From the NCBI RefSeq assembly GCF_000024725.1, contig NC_013960.1:3582001-3646000 (forward strand): 64,000 bases of DNA, read 5' to 3'. Shown piece after piece: positions 6,299 to 15,790 of the stretch; within the stretch, counting starts at the first letter, position 1, and every line of letters starts with the position of its first letter. The notes under the pieces were generated by a model, which ran no database searches, was not told the origin of the DNA, and worked only from the letters and a program-made list of their open reading frames with translations. The translations under genes and the position numbers were made by a program. Source of the DNA: Nitrosococcus halophilus Nc 4 (lineage in GTDB: Bacteria > Pseudomonadota > Gammaproteobacteria > Nitrosococcales > Nitrosococcaceae).

Positions 6299-8149
6299 AT
6301 GGAAGCCAACTTAACTCTTACTTTTTCACTGATTATCATGCTCGGAATCGCCGCCCAATGGCTAGCATGGCGCATGCATATCCCGGCCATTGTGCTGCTG
6401 TTGATGGCCGGTTTTGCAACCGGTCCGGTTTTAGGCTGGCTCAATCCAGCGCAAGACTTTGGTCAAGTCCTCCCTCCCTTAATTGGCCTCTCGGTCGCCA
6501 TCATTTTATTTGAAGGGGGCCTCAACCTACAGTGGCATGAATATAAAGAAGCTGGCGTTGATGTGAAACGCTTGGTCAGTTTGGGCTTGCTTTTAACTTG
6601 GACCCTTAGCACAGCAGCAGCCCACTTTATTGGCGGACTCTCTTGGCCGATTGCCACCCTCTTTGGCGCCATTAGCGTGGTAACCGGCCCCACTGTGCTC
6701 ATGCCATTGCTGAAACATGCCAGACTGCAGCGCCATACGGCGGCACTTCTCAAGTGGGAAGGGATTATTAATGATCCGCTAGGCGCATTGCTTGCTATTT
6801 TAGTTTTCGAGTATTGGACAGTGTGGTATTGGACCATAGAGTCCCCTGAGCATGGCCTACTCACAGTGCTGGGAAATCTCAGCCTTAGCTTACTGGTCGC
6901 TACCGGCTCGGGAATCGGTCTTGGCTACTTGCTAAGCTGGGCTTTTCACAGAGAACACGTCCCGGAATTCCTTAAATCCCCGGTGATGCTAGGCGCTGTG
7001 CTCTTGCTCTATGTGGCCGTCAATGGAGTGCAAGAAGAAGCGGGGCTGCTGGCTGTGACCGTCGCCGGAGTCGTCGTGGCCAACCAACGGCTACGGAATA
7101 TTGAAGAGTTACGCCGTTTCAAACAATACATCACCCTCGTGCTGGTTTCAGTAGTTTTTATCGTATTGACCGCCAATATTGAGCTTGAAGTGCTGGCCAA
7201 CCTCGACTGGCGCAGCCTTGCCTTGCTGGGTACGGTGATCTTTTTGGTACGACCGCTATCCGTGTATCTATCCACCCTGGGAACAGGCATGAAATGGCAG
7301 GAAAAATTGCTCATTGCCTGGATTGCACCCCGAGGCATTGTCGCTGCCTCAATGGCAGGTTTGTTGGCTTTTCCCCTGACCCACCAAGGCTTTGGCGGCG
7401 CTGACCAGTTGTTGCCCTTGGTCTTTGCACTCATCGCAACCACTGTTATCTTGCACGGTCTGACCATCGAATGGCTGGGTCGTCTCCTGGGCCTTGCCTC
7501 TCGCAATCCCAGCGGGATACTCATCGTTGGCGCTACCCCCTGGTCAATTGAACTGGCCCGTTTGCTTAAAGAGCTGGGCGTCCCGGTGATTGTCAATGAT
7601 ACTTCATGGCATCATTTACGCCCCGCGCGCATGTCGAATCTGAAAATATACCGGGGACAAATATTGTCGGAAACCGCAGAAAGCTCCCTTGAACTCCATG
7701 AAATCAGCCATGTGCTGGCCGTTACCGCCAATGACGCCTATAACGCCCTGGTGTGCACCCGTTTTGCGCCGGAGTTGGGTCAAAATCAAGTATTCCAACT
7801 CCCCTCCCTATCAGCCTCCAAACAGGAAGATAAAACTCTCGCCCGCACGGTAAGAGGAAGAATCGCCTTTGACGAAAGCACCCAATATGAAGATTTTATG
7901 CGGCTCTATTATCACGGTTGGGAATTCCGCAAAACCCAACTCACGGAAGCATATACCTATCAGGATTATCTTCAGGATCACCAGCAGGAAACCCTATTAA
8001 TCGCTGTGGTGACCCAACACGGTCAGGTGATGTTCTACCCCCTTGTCGACTTGGATTCCCTGCAAACGGGGGATATCGTCATTAGCTTTGGCCCGTCCGA
8101 TCTGGAAAACAAGTCTGAAAAACATAGAAAAATTCCGAACAGAAATTGA
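6299..8149 (+). CDS. Na+/H+ antiporter, CPA1 family, with C-terminal TrkA-N-like domain
   Basis: A 616-residue inner-membrane cation/proton exchanger. The first ~400 residues hold about 12 membrane segments with the CPA1 hallmarks FEGGLNL (about 74-80), the VTGPTVL motif near 128-134 and INDPLGALLAI near 156-166, which supplies the ND pair for ion exchange. Residues about 400-500 form a Rossmann-like domain (GILIVGATPWSIELARLL), suggesting nucleotide control. The rest is a cytoplasmic tail. ATG 6299 lies 24 bases after the VapC pseudogene. In a marine or halophilic organism it would serve pH and sodium homeostasis. Confidence 0.9.
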   Translation: MEANLTLTFSLIIMLGIAAQWLAWRMHIPAIVLLLMAGFATGPVLGWLNPAQDFGQVLPPLIGLSVAIILFEGGLNLQWHEYKEAGVDVKRLVSLGLLLTWTLSTAAAHFIGGLSWPIATLFGAISVVTGPTVLMPLLKHARLQRHTAALLKWEGIINDPLGALLAILVFEYWTVWYWTIESPEHGLLTVLGNLSLSLLVATGSGIGLGYLLSWAFHREHVPEFLKSPVMLGAVLLLYVAVNGVQEEAGLLAVTVAGVVVANQRLRNIEELRRFKQYITLVLVSVVFIVLTANIELEVLANLDWRSLALLGTVIFLVRPLSVYLSTLGTGMKWQEKLLIAWIAPRGIVAASMAGLLAFPLTHQGFGGADQLLPLVFALIATTVILHGLTIEWLGRLLGLASRNPSGILIVGATPWSIELARLLKELGVPVIVNDTSWHHLRPARMSNLKIYRGQILSETAESSLELHEISHVLAVTANDAYNALVCTRFAPELGQNQVFQLPSLSASKQEDKTLARTVRGRIAFDESTQYEDFMRLYYHGWEFRKTQLTEAYTYQDYLQDHQQETLLIAVVTQHGQVMFYPLVDLDSLQTGDIVISFGPSDLENKSEKHRKIPNRN

Positions 8150-8275
8150 ATCCACCAATCTTGAAACACAGGACTTAGAGTGGCCCTAGACATGCTTTCC
8201 CCTATAAGCTATGAAAAAGAGTAGCTAATCAAAAAAAGAAAAACTTAAAATCGTCTACCGAACTGAGGCCCTTTC

Positions 8276-9178
8276 ATGACCATTAGCCACACGATTTTGG
8301 ACGCCATTGGCAAGACACCTTTGCTGGATATGGGGGATGGCATTTTCGCCAAATGTGAATTTCTGAATCCCTCCGGTTCTATCAAGGCGCGGATGGCCAA
8401 GTATATGATTGAGAAGGCGGAGGCGGAAGGTTTGCTAAAGCCGGGTGATACCATTGTCGAAGCCACCAGCGGCAACACCGGAAATGCCATGAGTATGGTC
8501 GCCGCTATCAAAGGCTACCACATGATAGTGGTGATGCCGGCGGGATATACTTCCGAGAGAGTCAAGATTTCCCGTGGACTGGGGGCCGAAGTCAAATTCG
8601 TTGGGCGCTTCCAAGTCAATGATGCTTTGCGTACGGCGCGGGAACTCGGCGCCCAGAAAGGCTATTTTTGTCCTCGACAATTCGACAATGAATGGAATGT
8701 GGAGGAAAACCGGGAATGGTTAGGCCAGGAGGTCATTGCCCAGCTCCCCGAAGGGATGCGGATCGATGCCATCGTGCAGGGGGTTGGCACCGGCGGGACG
8801 CTGATCGGCGTGTCCCAAGCCTTGCGTCAAGGGCACAATGATCGAATCAAAGTTTACGCCATGGAGCCCACGGAATCCCGCACTATTGAATGTTGTATCG
8901 TGGCCGATCACCAGATTGAAGGCATTTCCGACGGCTTTATTCCAACCATTTATCAGCGCCATCGGGATGAGATCGATGAAATTATCCATGTGGAAAGCGA
9001 AACGGCGATTGAGGTCTCCAAACGACTAGGACGGGAACGGGGTCTATTTGTGGGCCCCAGCTCAGGGGCGAATGTTTGGGCAGCCCAGGAACTCAAACGG
9101 CGCGATCCGGGAATCAAAACCGTCCTCACCTTCCTCTGCGATGAAGCTGAAAAATATCTGTCCCTCATGTATAGCTAG
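8276..9178 (+). CDS. Cysteine synthase-family PLP enzyme
   Basis: A fold-type II PLP enzyme of 300 residues, like O-acetylserine sulfhydrylase. The PLP lysine lies in NPSGSIKARM (about residue 41), the substrate loop is EATSGNTGNAMS, and the phosphate-binding loop is GVGTGGTLIG. The C-terminal GPSSGANVWAA supplies the serine near the pyridine nitrogen. The N-terminus is short but complete (ILDAIGKTPLL). The sequence departs from housekeeping CysK (for example KCEFLNPSGS), so substrate could be O-acetylserine, O-phosphoserine or another beta-substituted amino acid. It converges on soxG, overlapping it by 14 bases. Confidence 0.85.
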   Translation: MTISHTILDAIGKTPLLDMGDGIFAKCEFLNPSGSIKARMAKYMIEKAEAEGLLKPGDTIVEATSGNTGNAMSMVAAIKGYHMIVVMPAGYTSERVKISRGLGAEVKFVGRFQVNDALRTARELGAQKGYFCPRQFDNEWNVEENREWLGQEVIAQLPEGMRIDAIVQGVGTGGTLIGVSQALRQGHNDRIKVYAMEPTESRTIECCIVADHQIEGISDGFIPTIYQRHRDEIDEIIHVESETAIEVSKRLGRERGLFVGPSSGANVWAAQELKRRDPGIKTVLTFLCDEAEKYLSLMYS

Positions 9179-9677
9179 CGACCAACCACTCCCCCAAAGA
9201 GGAAGCATAGCTGCGAAGGGTATAAACATCGAAACATTCTTCCTCTACCCTATGCAACACGATATAGATATCGTCCCAGGCACAGGGCACACTTCGGCCC
9301 GGTTTAAAAGCAGAAGGATGCAAATCAAGACTCACCCCGGCGCTTAACACATCGCGAACCTCAGGTCCCCTCATCCGAAAACGGAAGCCACCGTGACTCA
9401 CATCGGTCAACGCCGCATTTTCGGTTTCTAGGGCGCGGGTTAACTTTTCAGTCAGTTCTTGGGGCGGCTGGTTCTCGGAGACCACCCACCACTTATGGGG
9501 TCCCAACCAGAGAACGGCCTCATCCGGCACGGCAGCCTTAATCCCATCTTCATGAACCCCTGCAACCGTGATGATAGCGGTAGGCTGGGGTGTGGACAGC
9601 CCCTCTGGAGGGCTATTGAGCCCCGCAGCCAACGCGCTACAACGATTTGTAAATTTTTCTGCAATAGAATGAGCCAT
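9165..9677 (-). CDS. soxG: Sarcosine oxidase, gamma subunit
   Basis: The gamma subunit (170 residues) of heterotetrameric sarcosine oxidase, last gene of soxBDAG. Recognisable features are WLGPHKWWVVSE, the helical segment LTDVSHGGFRFRMRGPEVRDVL and the C-terminal YDVYTLRSYASSLGEWL-like tail. The ATG at 9677 overlaps the last base of the soxA stop codon (TAATG), suggesting translational coupling. The gene ends within the 3' end of the convergent cysteine-synthase-like gene. Confidence 0.9.
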   Translation of the reverse strand: MAHSIAEKFTNRCSALAAGLNSPPEGLSTPQPTAIITVAGVHEDGIKAAVPDEAVLWLGPHKWWVVSENQPPQELTEKLTRALETENAALTDVSHGGFRFRMRGPEVRDVLSAGVSLDLHPSAFKPGRSVPCAWDDIYIVLHRVEEECFDVYTLRSYASSLGEWLVASYT

Positions 9678-12616
9678 TATCCTTTCATCCGCTCACCCTT
9701 GGGATCATAAAAGTGAGGTGAGGTCACCATGACCTCAGCCTGCTCACCTGTCACCGGAGACACCGCATACACTGGCCGGTCATAGGCCTCCATCCCCCCT
9801 GCAATCAGGCCCAGGGCGATAGGGACCTCTCGCACCGGGCTGTAGGCTCGAGACGTAATTCGGCCCAGACTTTTTTGCGGTGTATCCTTCTTAAAAGGTT
9901 CGGCCAGCAACTGGGCACCGGCGGTGATCATGGTTTTTCCGTCGGTGGACACAAAACCCGCCAGCTTCAATCTTTCTTTCCCATGAAAGGCGGGTTTTTC
10001 GAGAGAACGGCGGCCAATAAAATCCTTATTTTGACTACACAGGCCCCCCAGGCCGAGGTCATAGGGCGACACCCGGCCGTCAATATCCGCACCCACCACT
10101 AGATGGCCTTTTTCGATCCGCAAGTAGTCCATGGCTTCAAGGCCATAGGGCAGGATAGCCAATGGTTTTCCCACCTCCAGCAGGGCTTCCCATAACGCCA
10201 ATCCGTAATCGGCAGGCACCGCAATTTCATAGGCCCGCTCGCCGGAGAAACTAAGGCGCGCAATCCGGGCCTGCACCCCATGCAATTCTGTCTCCATTAC
10301 ACCCAGGAAGGGTAAAGCTTGGTTACCCACATCCCGCCTCTCAAATAGACCTTCTAGCACCGCCCGGCTATTGGGTCCGGCCAGGGCAACCACAGCCCAG
10401 TGATCGGTAACGGAGGTGATTTTCACATCCAGATCGGGCCAAATCATTTGCTGATAAAATTCCAAATGGGACTGTACCGCCGAGGCATTGGTCGTGGTGG
10501 TGCTCATCAGGTAATGATTTTCAGCCAGCCGCGCGGTGGTGCCATCATCGAACACATAACCATCCTCTCGCAACATGACGCCATAACGGGCCTTGCCTAC
10601 CGCTAGCTTACTCCAGTGATTGATATAAACCCGATTGAGGAATTCCGAGGCATCTGCTCCCTGAATATCGATTTTTCCTAGGGTGGAGACATCGGCAATG
10701 CCCACATTGTGGCGCACGTTTCGGGCTTCACGGGTAGCGGCTTCCACCAATTCAACGCCCTGGATTCGATAATAATGGGGCCGCCACCACAGACCGGATG
10801 GCATGAAAACCGCGCCGTTTTTCTCATGCCAAGGGTGTATCGGCGAACGCCGCAGGGGCGCTATAGGGGTTTCGCTTTTCCGGCCTGCAACCGCCCCTAG
10901 GGTCACCGGTGTCCAAGGGGGCCGAAAGGTGGTGGTGCCCACCGTGGAAAGAGGTCGAGAGAGGACTTCAGCCGCCAGGCGCGCGCCATTGATATTGGCG
11001 GTACGGCCCTGGTCCGTGCCCATACCTAAGGTGGTATACCGTTTTACCTGTTCAATGGAACGGTACCCTTCCCCCAGGGCCAACTCGATATCCTCCACTT
11101 TGACGTCATTTTGCAGATCCACAAAACGTGGCCCTTTCTTTCCGGGAATAATGGGGGAGATATCGGGCACGGTGACCGACCATTCTTCCGTTACTCCCTG
11201 GGGAGGGATAATCTCCGGTTTTTTCGGGGAGGGAAATCCAACGGCCTGCACTGCCTTGAAACCGGCTTCCAGGCCCTGCCGCCAACAGGCTTCGAGACCG
11301 AAGACCCCACTGGCCGCCCCGGCGACTTGCAAACCCTCTTGGGCCGAGTCTGGAACCCAAGCCCCCAGGGAAGCCTCGTAGCGGGTCTGCCCTGGACTGT
11401 GGGCAAAAAGATGCAGCGTGGGACTCCATCCCCCGGAAATACAGAGCAAATCGCAATCCAACCTCCGCCGCAGGCCATTCGTTTCCACTTCGACCTCTGT
11501 CATATGACGCCGACCTTTGACATTGAATACCTTGGCGCCTGTCAACACTTCAATCTCCTTGGGAACCGGCACCGCAGGCGGTTGCGGGCGCAGATCCACA
11601 ATCATCTTTACCGCAATGCCAGCGTCCATTAAATCTTGGGCAGCGGCATAAGCGCTGTCATTATTGGTGAAGAGGACGGCATCTCGACCGGGTTGGACGC
11701 CATAACGGTGGAGATAGCGGCGAGCGGCAGAAGCCAGCATGACACCGGGCCGATCGTTGTTGGGAAAAACTAATGGACGTTCCATAGCCCCGGTGGCGAG
11801 GATGGCCTGTTTCGCCTGAATCTGCCACAGGCGTTGTCTGACCTTCTGGTTTTCCAAACGCTGGAAGGCAGCAAAGCGGCCTTGCCGATAATGACCAAAC
11901 ACTGTGGTTTGGCGCAAGAGAAAAACATCCGGCAGTGTCACGAGCTGTTCCATGATCTCCCCTACCCATTCCCGGGATTCTTCCCTGTCCAGCAGACTGC
12001 CTCCTAGCAGCGGGTTTTCCTCAGCCACCACTACCCGTGCGCCTGTGCTAGCAGCCGTGAGCGCCGCTGCCAGACCTGCCGGCCCGGTTCCAATCACCAG
12101 AACATCACAATGGAGGTGACGTTTGTCGTAGTCATCTGGATCCGGGGCTTCCGGCGCTTTGCCCAACCCGGCGGCATGGCGAATAAAATATTCGTAGAAG
12201 GGCCAGGCACGACGGCCTGGCCCCATAAACGTTTTGTAGTAGAAACCGGCCGTTAGAATAGGCGCCAGCCATTGAGCAACAGCCCCCAGATCAAAATGCA
12301 GCGAGGGCCAACAATTCTGACTATAGGCTTCAAGCCCATGGGATAAGAGCACTTCCGTAGCCCGGAGGTTAGGCTCGGCATAGGCCCCACTCCCTACCTG
12401 GACCAGGGCATTGGGTTCCTCTACCCCGGCGGTAAAGATGCCCCGCGGCCGGTGATATTTGAAACTGCGGCCAACCAGATGGATACCATTGGCCAAAAGA
12501 GCGGAAGCCAACGTATCGCCTGCATAGCCTTCGAGGCGCTTGCCATTGAAACTAAATGTTAGTCTCTGACTGCGGTCAACCAGACCTCCTTTGGGGAGCC
12601 GAAACGGTTGTCTCAT
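9677..12616 (-). CDS. soxA: Sarcosine oxidase, alpha subunit
   Basis: A 979-residue subunit that binds NAD+ and the tetrahydrofolate site of heterotetrameric sarcosine oxidase, which demethylates sarcosine to glycine with H2O2 and 5,10-methylene-THF. The N-terminal part (SFNGKRLEGYAGDTLASALL) is the Fer2-like domain. VLVIGTGPAGLAAALTAASTGA near residue 175 is a dinucleotide-binding fold. The C-terminal 400 residues are GcvT-like. ATG 12616 is used because the protein then begins MRQPFRLPKGGLVDRS, as in the family, and its ATGA overlaps the soxD stop. A longer frame upstream would run through soxD. Confidence 0.95.
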   Translation of the reverse strand: MRQPFRLPKGGLVDRSQRLTFSFNGKRLEGYAGDTLASALLANGIHLVGRSFKYHRPRGIFTAGVEEPNALVQVGSGAYAEPNLRATEVLLSHGLEAYSQNCWPSLHFDLGAVAQWLAPILTAGFYYKTFMGPGRRAWPFYEYFIRHAAGLGKAPEAPDPDDYDKRHLHCDVLVIGTGPAGLAAALTAASTGARVVVAEENPLLGGSLLDREESREWVGEIMEQLVTLPDVFLLRQTTVFGHYRQGRFAAFQRLENQKVRQRLWQIQAKQAILATGAMERPLVFPNNDRPGVMLASAARRYLHRYGVQPGRDAVLFTNNDSAYAAAQDLMDAGIAVKMIVDLRPQPPAVPVPKEIEVLTGAKVFNVKGRRHMTEVEVETNGLRRRLDCDLLCISGGWSPTLHLFAHSPGQTRYEASLGAWVPDSAQEGLQVAGAASGVFGLEACWRQGLEAGFKAVQAVGFPSPKKPEIIPPQGVTEEWSVTVPDISPIIPGKKGPRFVDLQNDVKVEDIELALGEGYRSIEQVKRYTTLGMGTDQGRTANINGARLAAEVLSRPLSTVGTTTFRPPWTPVTLGAVAGRKSETPIAPLRRSPIHPWHEKNGAVFMPSGLWWRPHYYRIQGVELVEAATREARNVRHNVGIADVSTLGKIDIQGADASEFLNRVYINHWSKLAVGKARYGVMLREDGYVFDDGTTARLAENHYLMSTTTTNASAVQSHLEFYQQMIWPDLDVKITSVTDHWAVVALAGPNSRAVLEGLFERRDVGNQALPFLGVMETELHGVQARIARLSFSGERAYEIAVPADYGLALWEALLEVGKPLAILPYGLEAMDYLRIEKGHLVVGADIDGRVSPYDLGLGGLCSQNKDFIGRRSLEKPAFHGKERLKLAGFVSTDGKTMITAGAQLLAEPFKKDTPQKSLGRITSRAYSPVREVPIALGLIAGGMEAYDRPVYAVSPVTGEQAEVMVTSPHFYDPKGERMKG

Positions 12617-12885
12617 GGACCGCTCCCAGGATTTGCCGCTGCCTCTTTTAGCACTTCGTTGGTGACCGTATTGCGGACCAGCGTAAACCATTGGCGACAA
12701 CCGAGGCTGTGCTGCCAATATTCCCGATGCTCACCGGCCGGATTATCGCGGAAATAAAGATAATCATCCCAGGCCTTATCTCTTATGTGATCCGTATCCG
12801 CCGGCCTTTGGACACGAGCATCACCGCCATAGGTAAACTCGGTTCGGTCCCGTTCACCGCAATAGGGACAAGGAATACGCAACAT
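12613..12885 (-). CDS. soxD: Sarcosine oxidase, delta subunit
   Basis: A 90-residue zinc-binding delta subunit. It begins MLRIPCPYCGERDRTEFTYGG with the CxxC pair. HSLGCRQWF near residue 60 supplies the additional ligands, followed by the family WF.L.RNT.T.E segment. It is second in the operon, 15 bases after soxB, and overlaps soxA by 4 bases (ATGA). Confidence 0.95.
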   Translation of the reverse strand: MLRIPCPYCGERDRTEFTYGGDARVQRPADTDHIRDKAWDDYLYFRDNPAGEHREYWQHSLGCRQWFTLVRNTVTNEVLKEAAANPGSGP

Positions 12886-12900
12886 AAATTTTCTGCTCTT

Positions 12901-14160
12901 TTAATGATACAGCCAAGGTTTAGGTCCCTTACCTTCCTCGGCAATGATATGTCCACTATGGAAACGATCGAGAACGAAGGGGGCCGCCAGTTCAGGGGTT
13001 TCATCTGTGGCCATCATCTGGGCCAATACCTGGCCCACAGCAGGGGTGGCCTTGAAGCCACCGTAGCACCAACCGGCATTAATGTAGAAACCGTCGAGGG
13101 AGGTTTTAGAAAGAATTGGACTGCCATCCATGGACATGTCGACCACACCTCCCCAGGTGCGCATGAGGCGTAACCGGCTAAAAGAGGGAAACAGGGATAA
13201 ACAGGCCCGAATGGCGGCTTCCAAGGGCGGCAATTCACCAAACGTAGAGTAGCGATTATAGCCGTCAATATCGCCCCCCATCACCAATTCCCCTTTATCG
13301 GTCTGGCTAATATAAAAATTGAACAGGCCATGGGTCACGATAGTATTGAGAATGGGTTTGACCGGCTCGGTAACACAGGCCTGCAAAAGGTGGTTTTCCA
13401 GGGGAAGCCGGATTTCAGCCATTTCCGACACTCGACTTGAAGCGCCAGCCACGCATATCCCCACCTTGGGGGTACGGATTCTACCCCGGGTGGTGTCGAT
13501 GCCAATCACTTTCCCCCCCTGACGCACAATGCCGGTGACTTCACAATTTTGCACAATATCGACTCCCCGCAATGCCGCTGCCCGCCCATATCCCCAGGCC
13601 ACAGCATCGTGTCGAGCAGTGCCCGCCCGCCGCTGCATCAATCCCCCCGTTATCGGGAAACGGGCCTCTGGACGGGTATCGAGGCAGGGAACAAGCTGTT
13701 TAATCTGGCCGACGGTGAGCAATTCCGCGTTCACGCCCCGTACCGTCATGGCATTTCCAAGGCGGGCATAGTCGTCAAGTTGGGCGGTGCTATGGGCCAG
13801 ATTAATGATGCCCCGTGGACTAAACATCACATTGAAGTTCAGCTCCCGGCTTAGGTTCTCCCAAAGTTTCAGGGCCTGTTCGGTCAATCTGCCCCGGGCT
13901 TCATGGAAATAATTAGAGCGGACAATGGTGGTATTGCGGGCCACATTCCCCCCCCCAAGCCAGCTTTTTTCCAGCACGGCAATATTAGTGACACCATGAT
14001 TTTTGGCTAGATAATAGGCCGCCGCCAGCCCGTGTCCCCCTCCGCCAACAATAACGGCATCGTATTGATCCTGGGGGGCCACGTCGGGTAAGGCCTGTGG
14101 CCAGTTGCAGTGACCAGAAAAAGCGTTGCGGAACAGACTCCAAATAGAATAATTTTTCAT
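12901..14160 (-). CDS. soxB: Sarcosine oxidase, beta subunit
   Basis: A 419-residue FAD/FMN-binding catalytic subunit of the DAO family. It carries YDAVIVGGGGHGLAAAYYLA near residue 33 (GxGxxG), the ARNTTIVRSNYF segment typical of sarcosine oxidase beta and the C-terminal INAGWCYGGFKATPAVG. It is the first gene of the soxBDAG operon, transcribed divergently from the aldehyde dehydrogenase gene; the 137-base gap between the starts should hold both promoters. Confidence 0.95.
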   Translation of the reverse strand: MKNYSIWSLFRNAFSGHCNWPQALPDVAPQDQYDAVIVGGGGHGLAAAYYLAKNHGVTNIAVLEKSWLGGGNVARNTTIVRSNYFHEARGRLTEQALKLWENLSRELNFNVMFSPRGIINLAHSTAQLDDYARLGNAMTVRGVNAELLTVGQIKQLVPCLDTRPEARFPITGGLMQRRAGTARHDAVAWGYGRAAALRGVDIVQNCEVTGIVRQGGKVIGIDTTRGRIRTPKVGICVAGASSRVSEMAEIRLPLENHLLQACVTEPVKPILNTIVTHGLFNFYISQTDKGELVMGGDIDGYNRYSTFGELPPLEAAIRACLSLFPSFSRLRLMRTWGGVVDMSMDGSPILSKTSLDGFYINAGWCYGGFKATPAVGQVLAQMMATDETPELAAPFVLDRFHSGHIIAEEGKGPKPWLYH

Positions 14161-14297
14161 TTTTCTTGTCTTCTATTTTTTACCCCTAACTATAGTGCAT
14201 CCCAGAACCCTATGATAGTAAAGGACCATTGGTTATGGCTCCTAGGAGTGCTATATCTATATTCAACACCAACCTGAATTTTAAGGAGGTCCACTCC

Positions 14298-15782
14298 ATG
14301 AGCCCGTCAGCCTCATTGCCCCTAACTCACAAAGAACAGGTAGAAGTGCGCCAGACTCGCTTGCTGATTGACGGTGAGTTCCGCGACAGCCTCAGCGGTA
14401 AGACCTTTGCCACCATCGACCCGGTTACCGAAGAAGTGATCGCCCAGGTGGCTGAAGGGGATGCGGAAGATATTGACCTAGCGGTTAAAGCCGCTCGCAA
14501 AGCCTTCGATACCGGCCCTTGGCAGCAAATGGACGCTCGCGAACGGGGCCGCCGGATGTTGAAGTGGGCTGATCTAATCGAAACCCATATGGAGGAACTG
14601 GCTAAGCTTGAAGTCTTGGACAATGGTAAACCCATTAATGAGGCCTTAGGCTATGATATTCCCAGTGCCGCGGCCACCATCCGTTATTTTGCCGGCTGGG
14701 CGGACAAGATCCATGGCAAGACCATCCCCGTTTCCGGTCCTTTCTTTACTTATACTCGCCGGGAGCCCGTCGGGGTTTGTGGCCTCATCATTCCCTGGAA
14801 TTTTCCCTTGGCGATGGCGGCCTGGAAATTAGGCCCTGCCCTAGCCGCCGGCTGCACAACCATTCTAAAACCGGCAGAGCAAACTCCGCTAACGGCCCTT
14901 CGTGCCGGGGAACTGGCCCTGGAGGCAGGAATCCCCCCAGGGGTACTCAATATCGTGCCCGGCTTCGGTCCCACGGCAGGTGCTGCATTGGTACAACACC
15001 CCCTGGTTGAAAAAATTGCCTTCACGGGAGAATATAAAACCGCCCAAATCATCAAACAGGCCACGGTCAATAGCATGAAACGCTTGTCCTTTGAGCTTGG
15101 CGGGAAGAGCCCCAATATCATTTTTAATGATGCCAACCTGGAAGACGCCATCACCGGTTCCTTTGGTGCCATTTTTCTAAATCAGGGACAGAATTGTTGC
15201 GCCGGCAGCCGCGCCTTTGTGCAGGACAACATTTATAATGAATTCGTGGAACGGTTTGCCGATAAGGCGGAAAAGCGCAGGCTGGGAGATCCCTTCGATT
15301 CCAATACCGAACATGGAGCCCAAATCGACAAGGCCCAGTTCGACAAAATCATGCACTATATCGCCCTGGGCAAAGAACAGGGCGCGGCATGCGTCACCGG
15401 CGGCAACCAGGCTTTCGACCGGGGTTATTTTATCCAACCCACCGTCTTTAGTGAGGTCAATGAGAATATGGCCATTGCCACCGACGAAATTTTCGGGCCG
15501 GTGGTCAGTGTCTTGCGTTTCAAAGACATCAATGAAGTGATTGCAAAAGCCAACAACACCATGTTTGGCCTTGCCGCTGCCGTATGGACCCAAGATATTG
15601 ACAAAGCCAATGCGGTGGCCGAAGGCGTGAAAGCGGGGACCGTCTGGGTCAACTGTTATAATATTGTCGATCCAGCCGCCCCTTTTGGAGGCTTCAAAAT
15701 GTCCGGGGTCGGCCGGGAACTGAGTGAACAGGCCCTGGATGCCTATACGGAAACCAAGACCGTCACGGTACTACGGAAGTAA
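14298..15782 (+). CDS. NAD(P)+-dependent aldehyde dehydrogenase (betaine-aldehyde-dehydrogenase-like)
   Basis: A 494-residue ALDH-superfamily enzyme. The general-base glutamate is in FELGGKSPNIIF near residue 266 and the catalytic cysteine is in LNQGQNCCAGSR near residue 300. IIPWNFPLAMAAWKLGPALAAG is the cofactor-binding segment. ATG 14298 is chosen for the AAGGAGG Shine-Dalgarno site at 14283-14289; earlier in-frame starts have none. It is divergent from soxB and heads a four-gene set with threonine aldolase, M20 and M24 enzymes. Likely substrates are betaine aldehyde, an aminoaldehyde or a semialdehyde; the sequence does not decide. Confidence 0.9.
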   Translation: MSPSASLPLTHKEQVEVRQTRLLIDGEFRDSLSGKTFATIDPVTEEVIAQVAEGDAEDIDLAVKAARKAFDTGPWQQMDARERGRRMLKWADLIETHMEELAKLEVLDNGKPINEALGYDIPSAAATIRYFAGWADKIHGKTIPVSGPFFTYTRREPVGVCGLIIPWNFPLAMAAWKLGPALAAGCTTILKPAEQTPLTALRAGELALEAGIPPGVLNIVPGFGPTAGAALVQHPLVEKIAFTGEYKTAQIIKQATVNSMKRLSFELGGKSPNIIFNDANLEDAITGSFGAIFLNQGQNCCAGSRAFVQDNIYNEFVERFADKAEKRRLGDPFDSNTEHGAQIDKAQFDKIMHYIALGKEQGAACVTGGNQAFDRGYFIQPTVFSEVNENMAIATDEIFGPVVSVLRFKDINEVIAKANNTMFGLAAAVWTQDIDKANAVAEGVKAGTVWVNCYNIVDPAAPFGGFKMSGVGRELSEQALDAYTETKTVTVLRK

Positions 15783-15790
15783 GCGCTTCA

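Noticed and set aside
11106-11632. Several long frames antisense to or overlapping soxA
   Set aside because: High GC in the wobble position of soxA opens these frames. None has a ribosome site or recognisable domain.
9677-12718. Longer soxA starting at 12718
   Set aside because: The extra 34 residues are encoded on top of soxD in another frame, and family members begin at the MRQPFRLPKGG position (12616).
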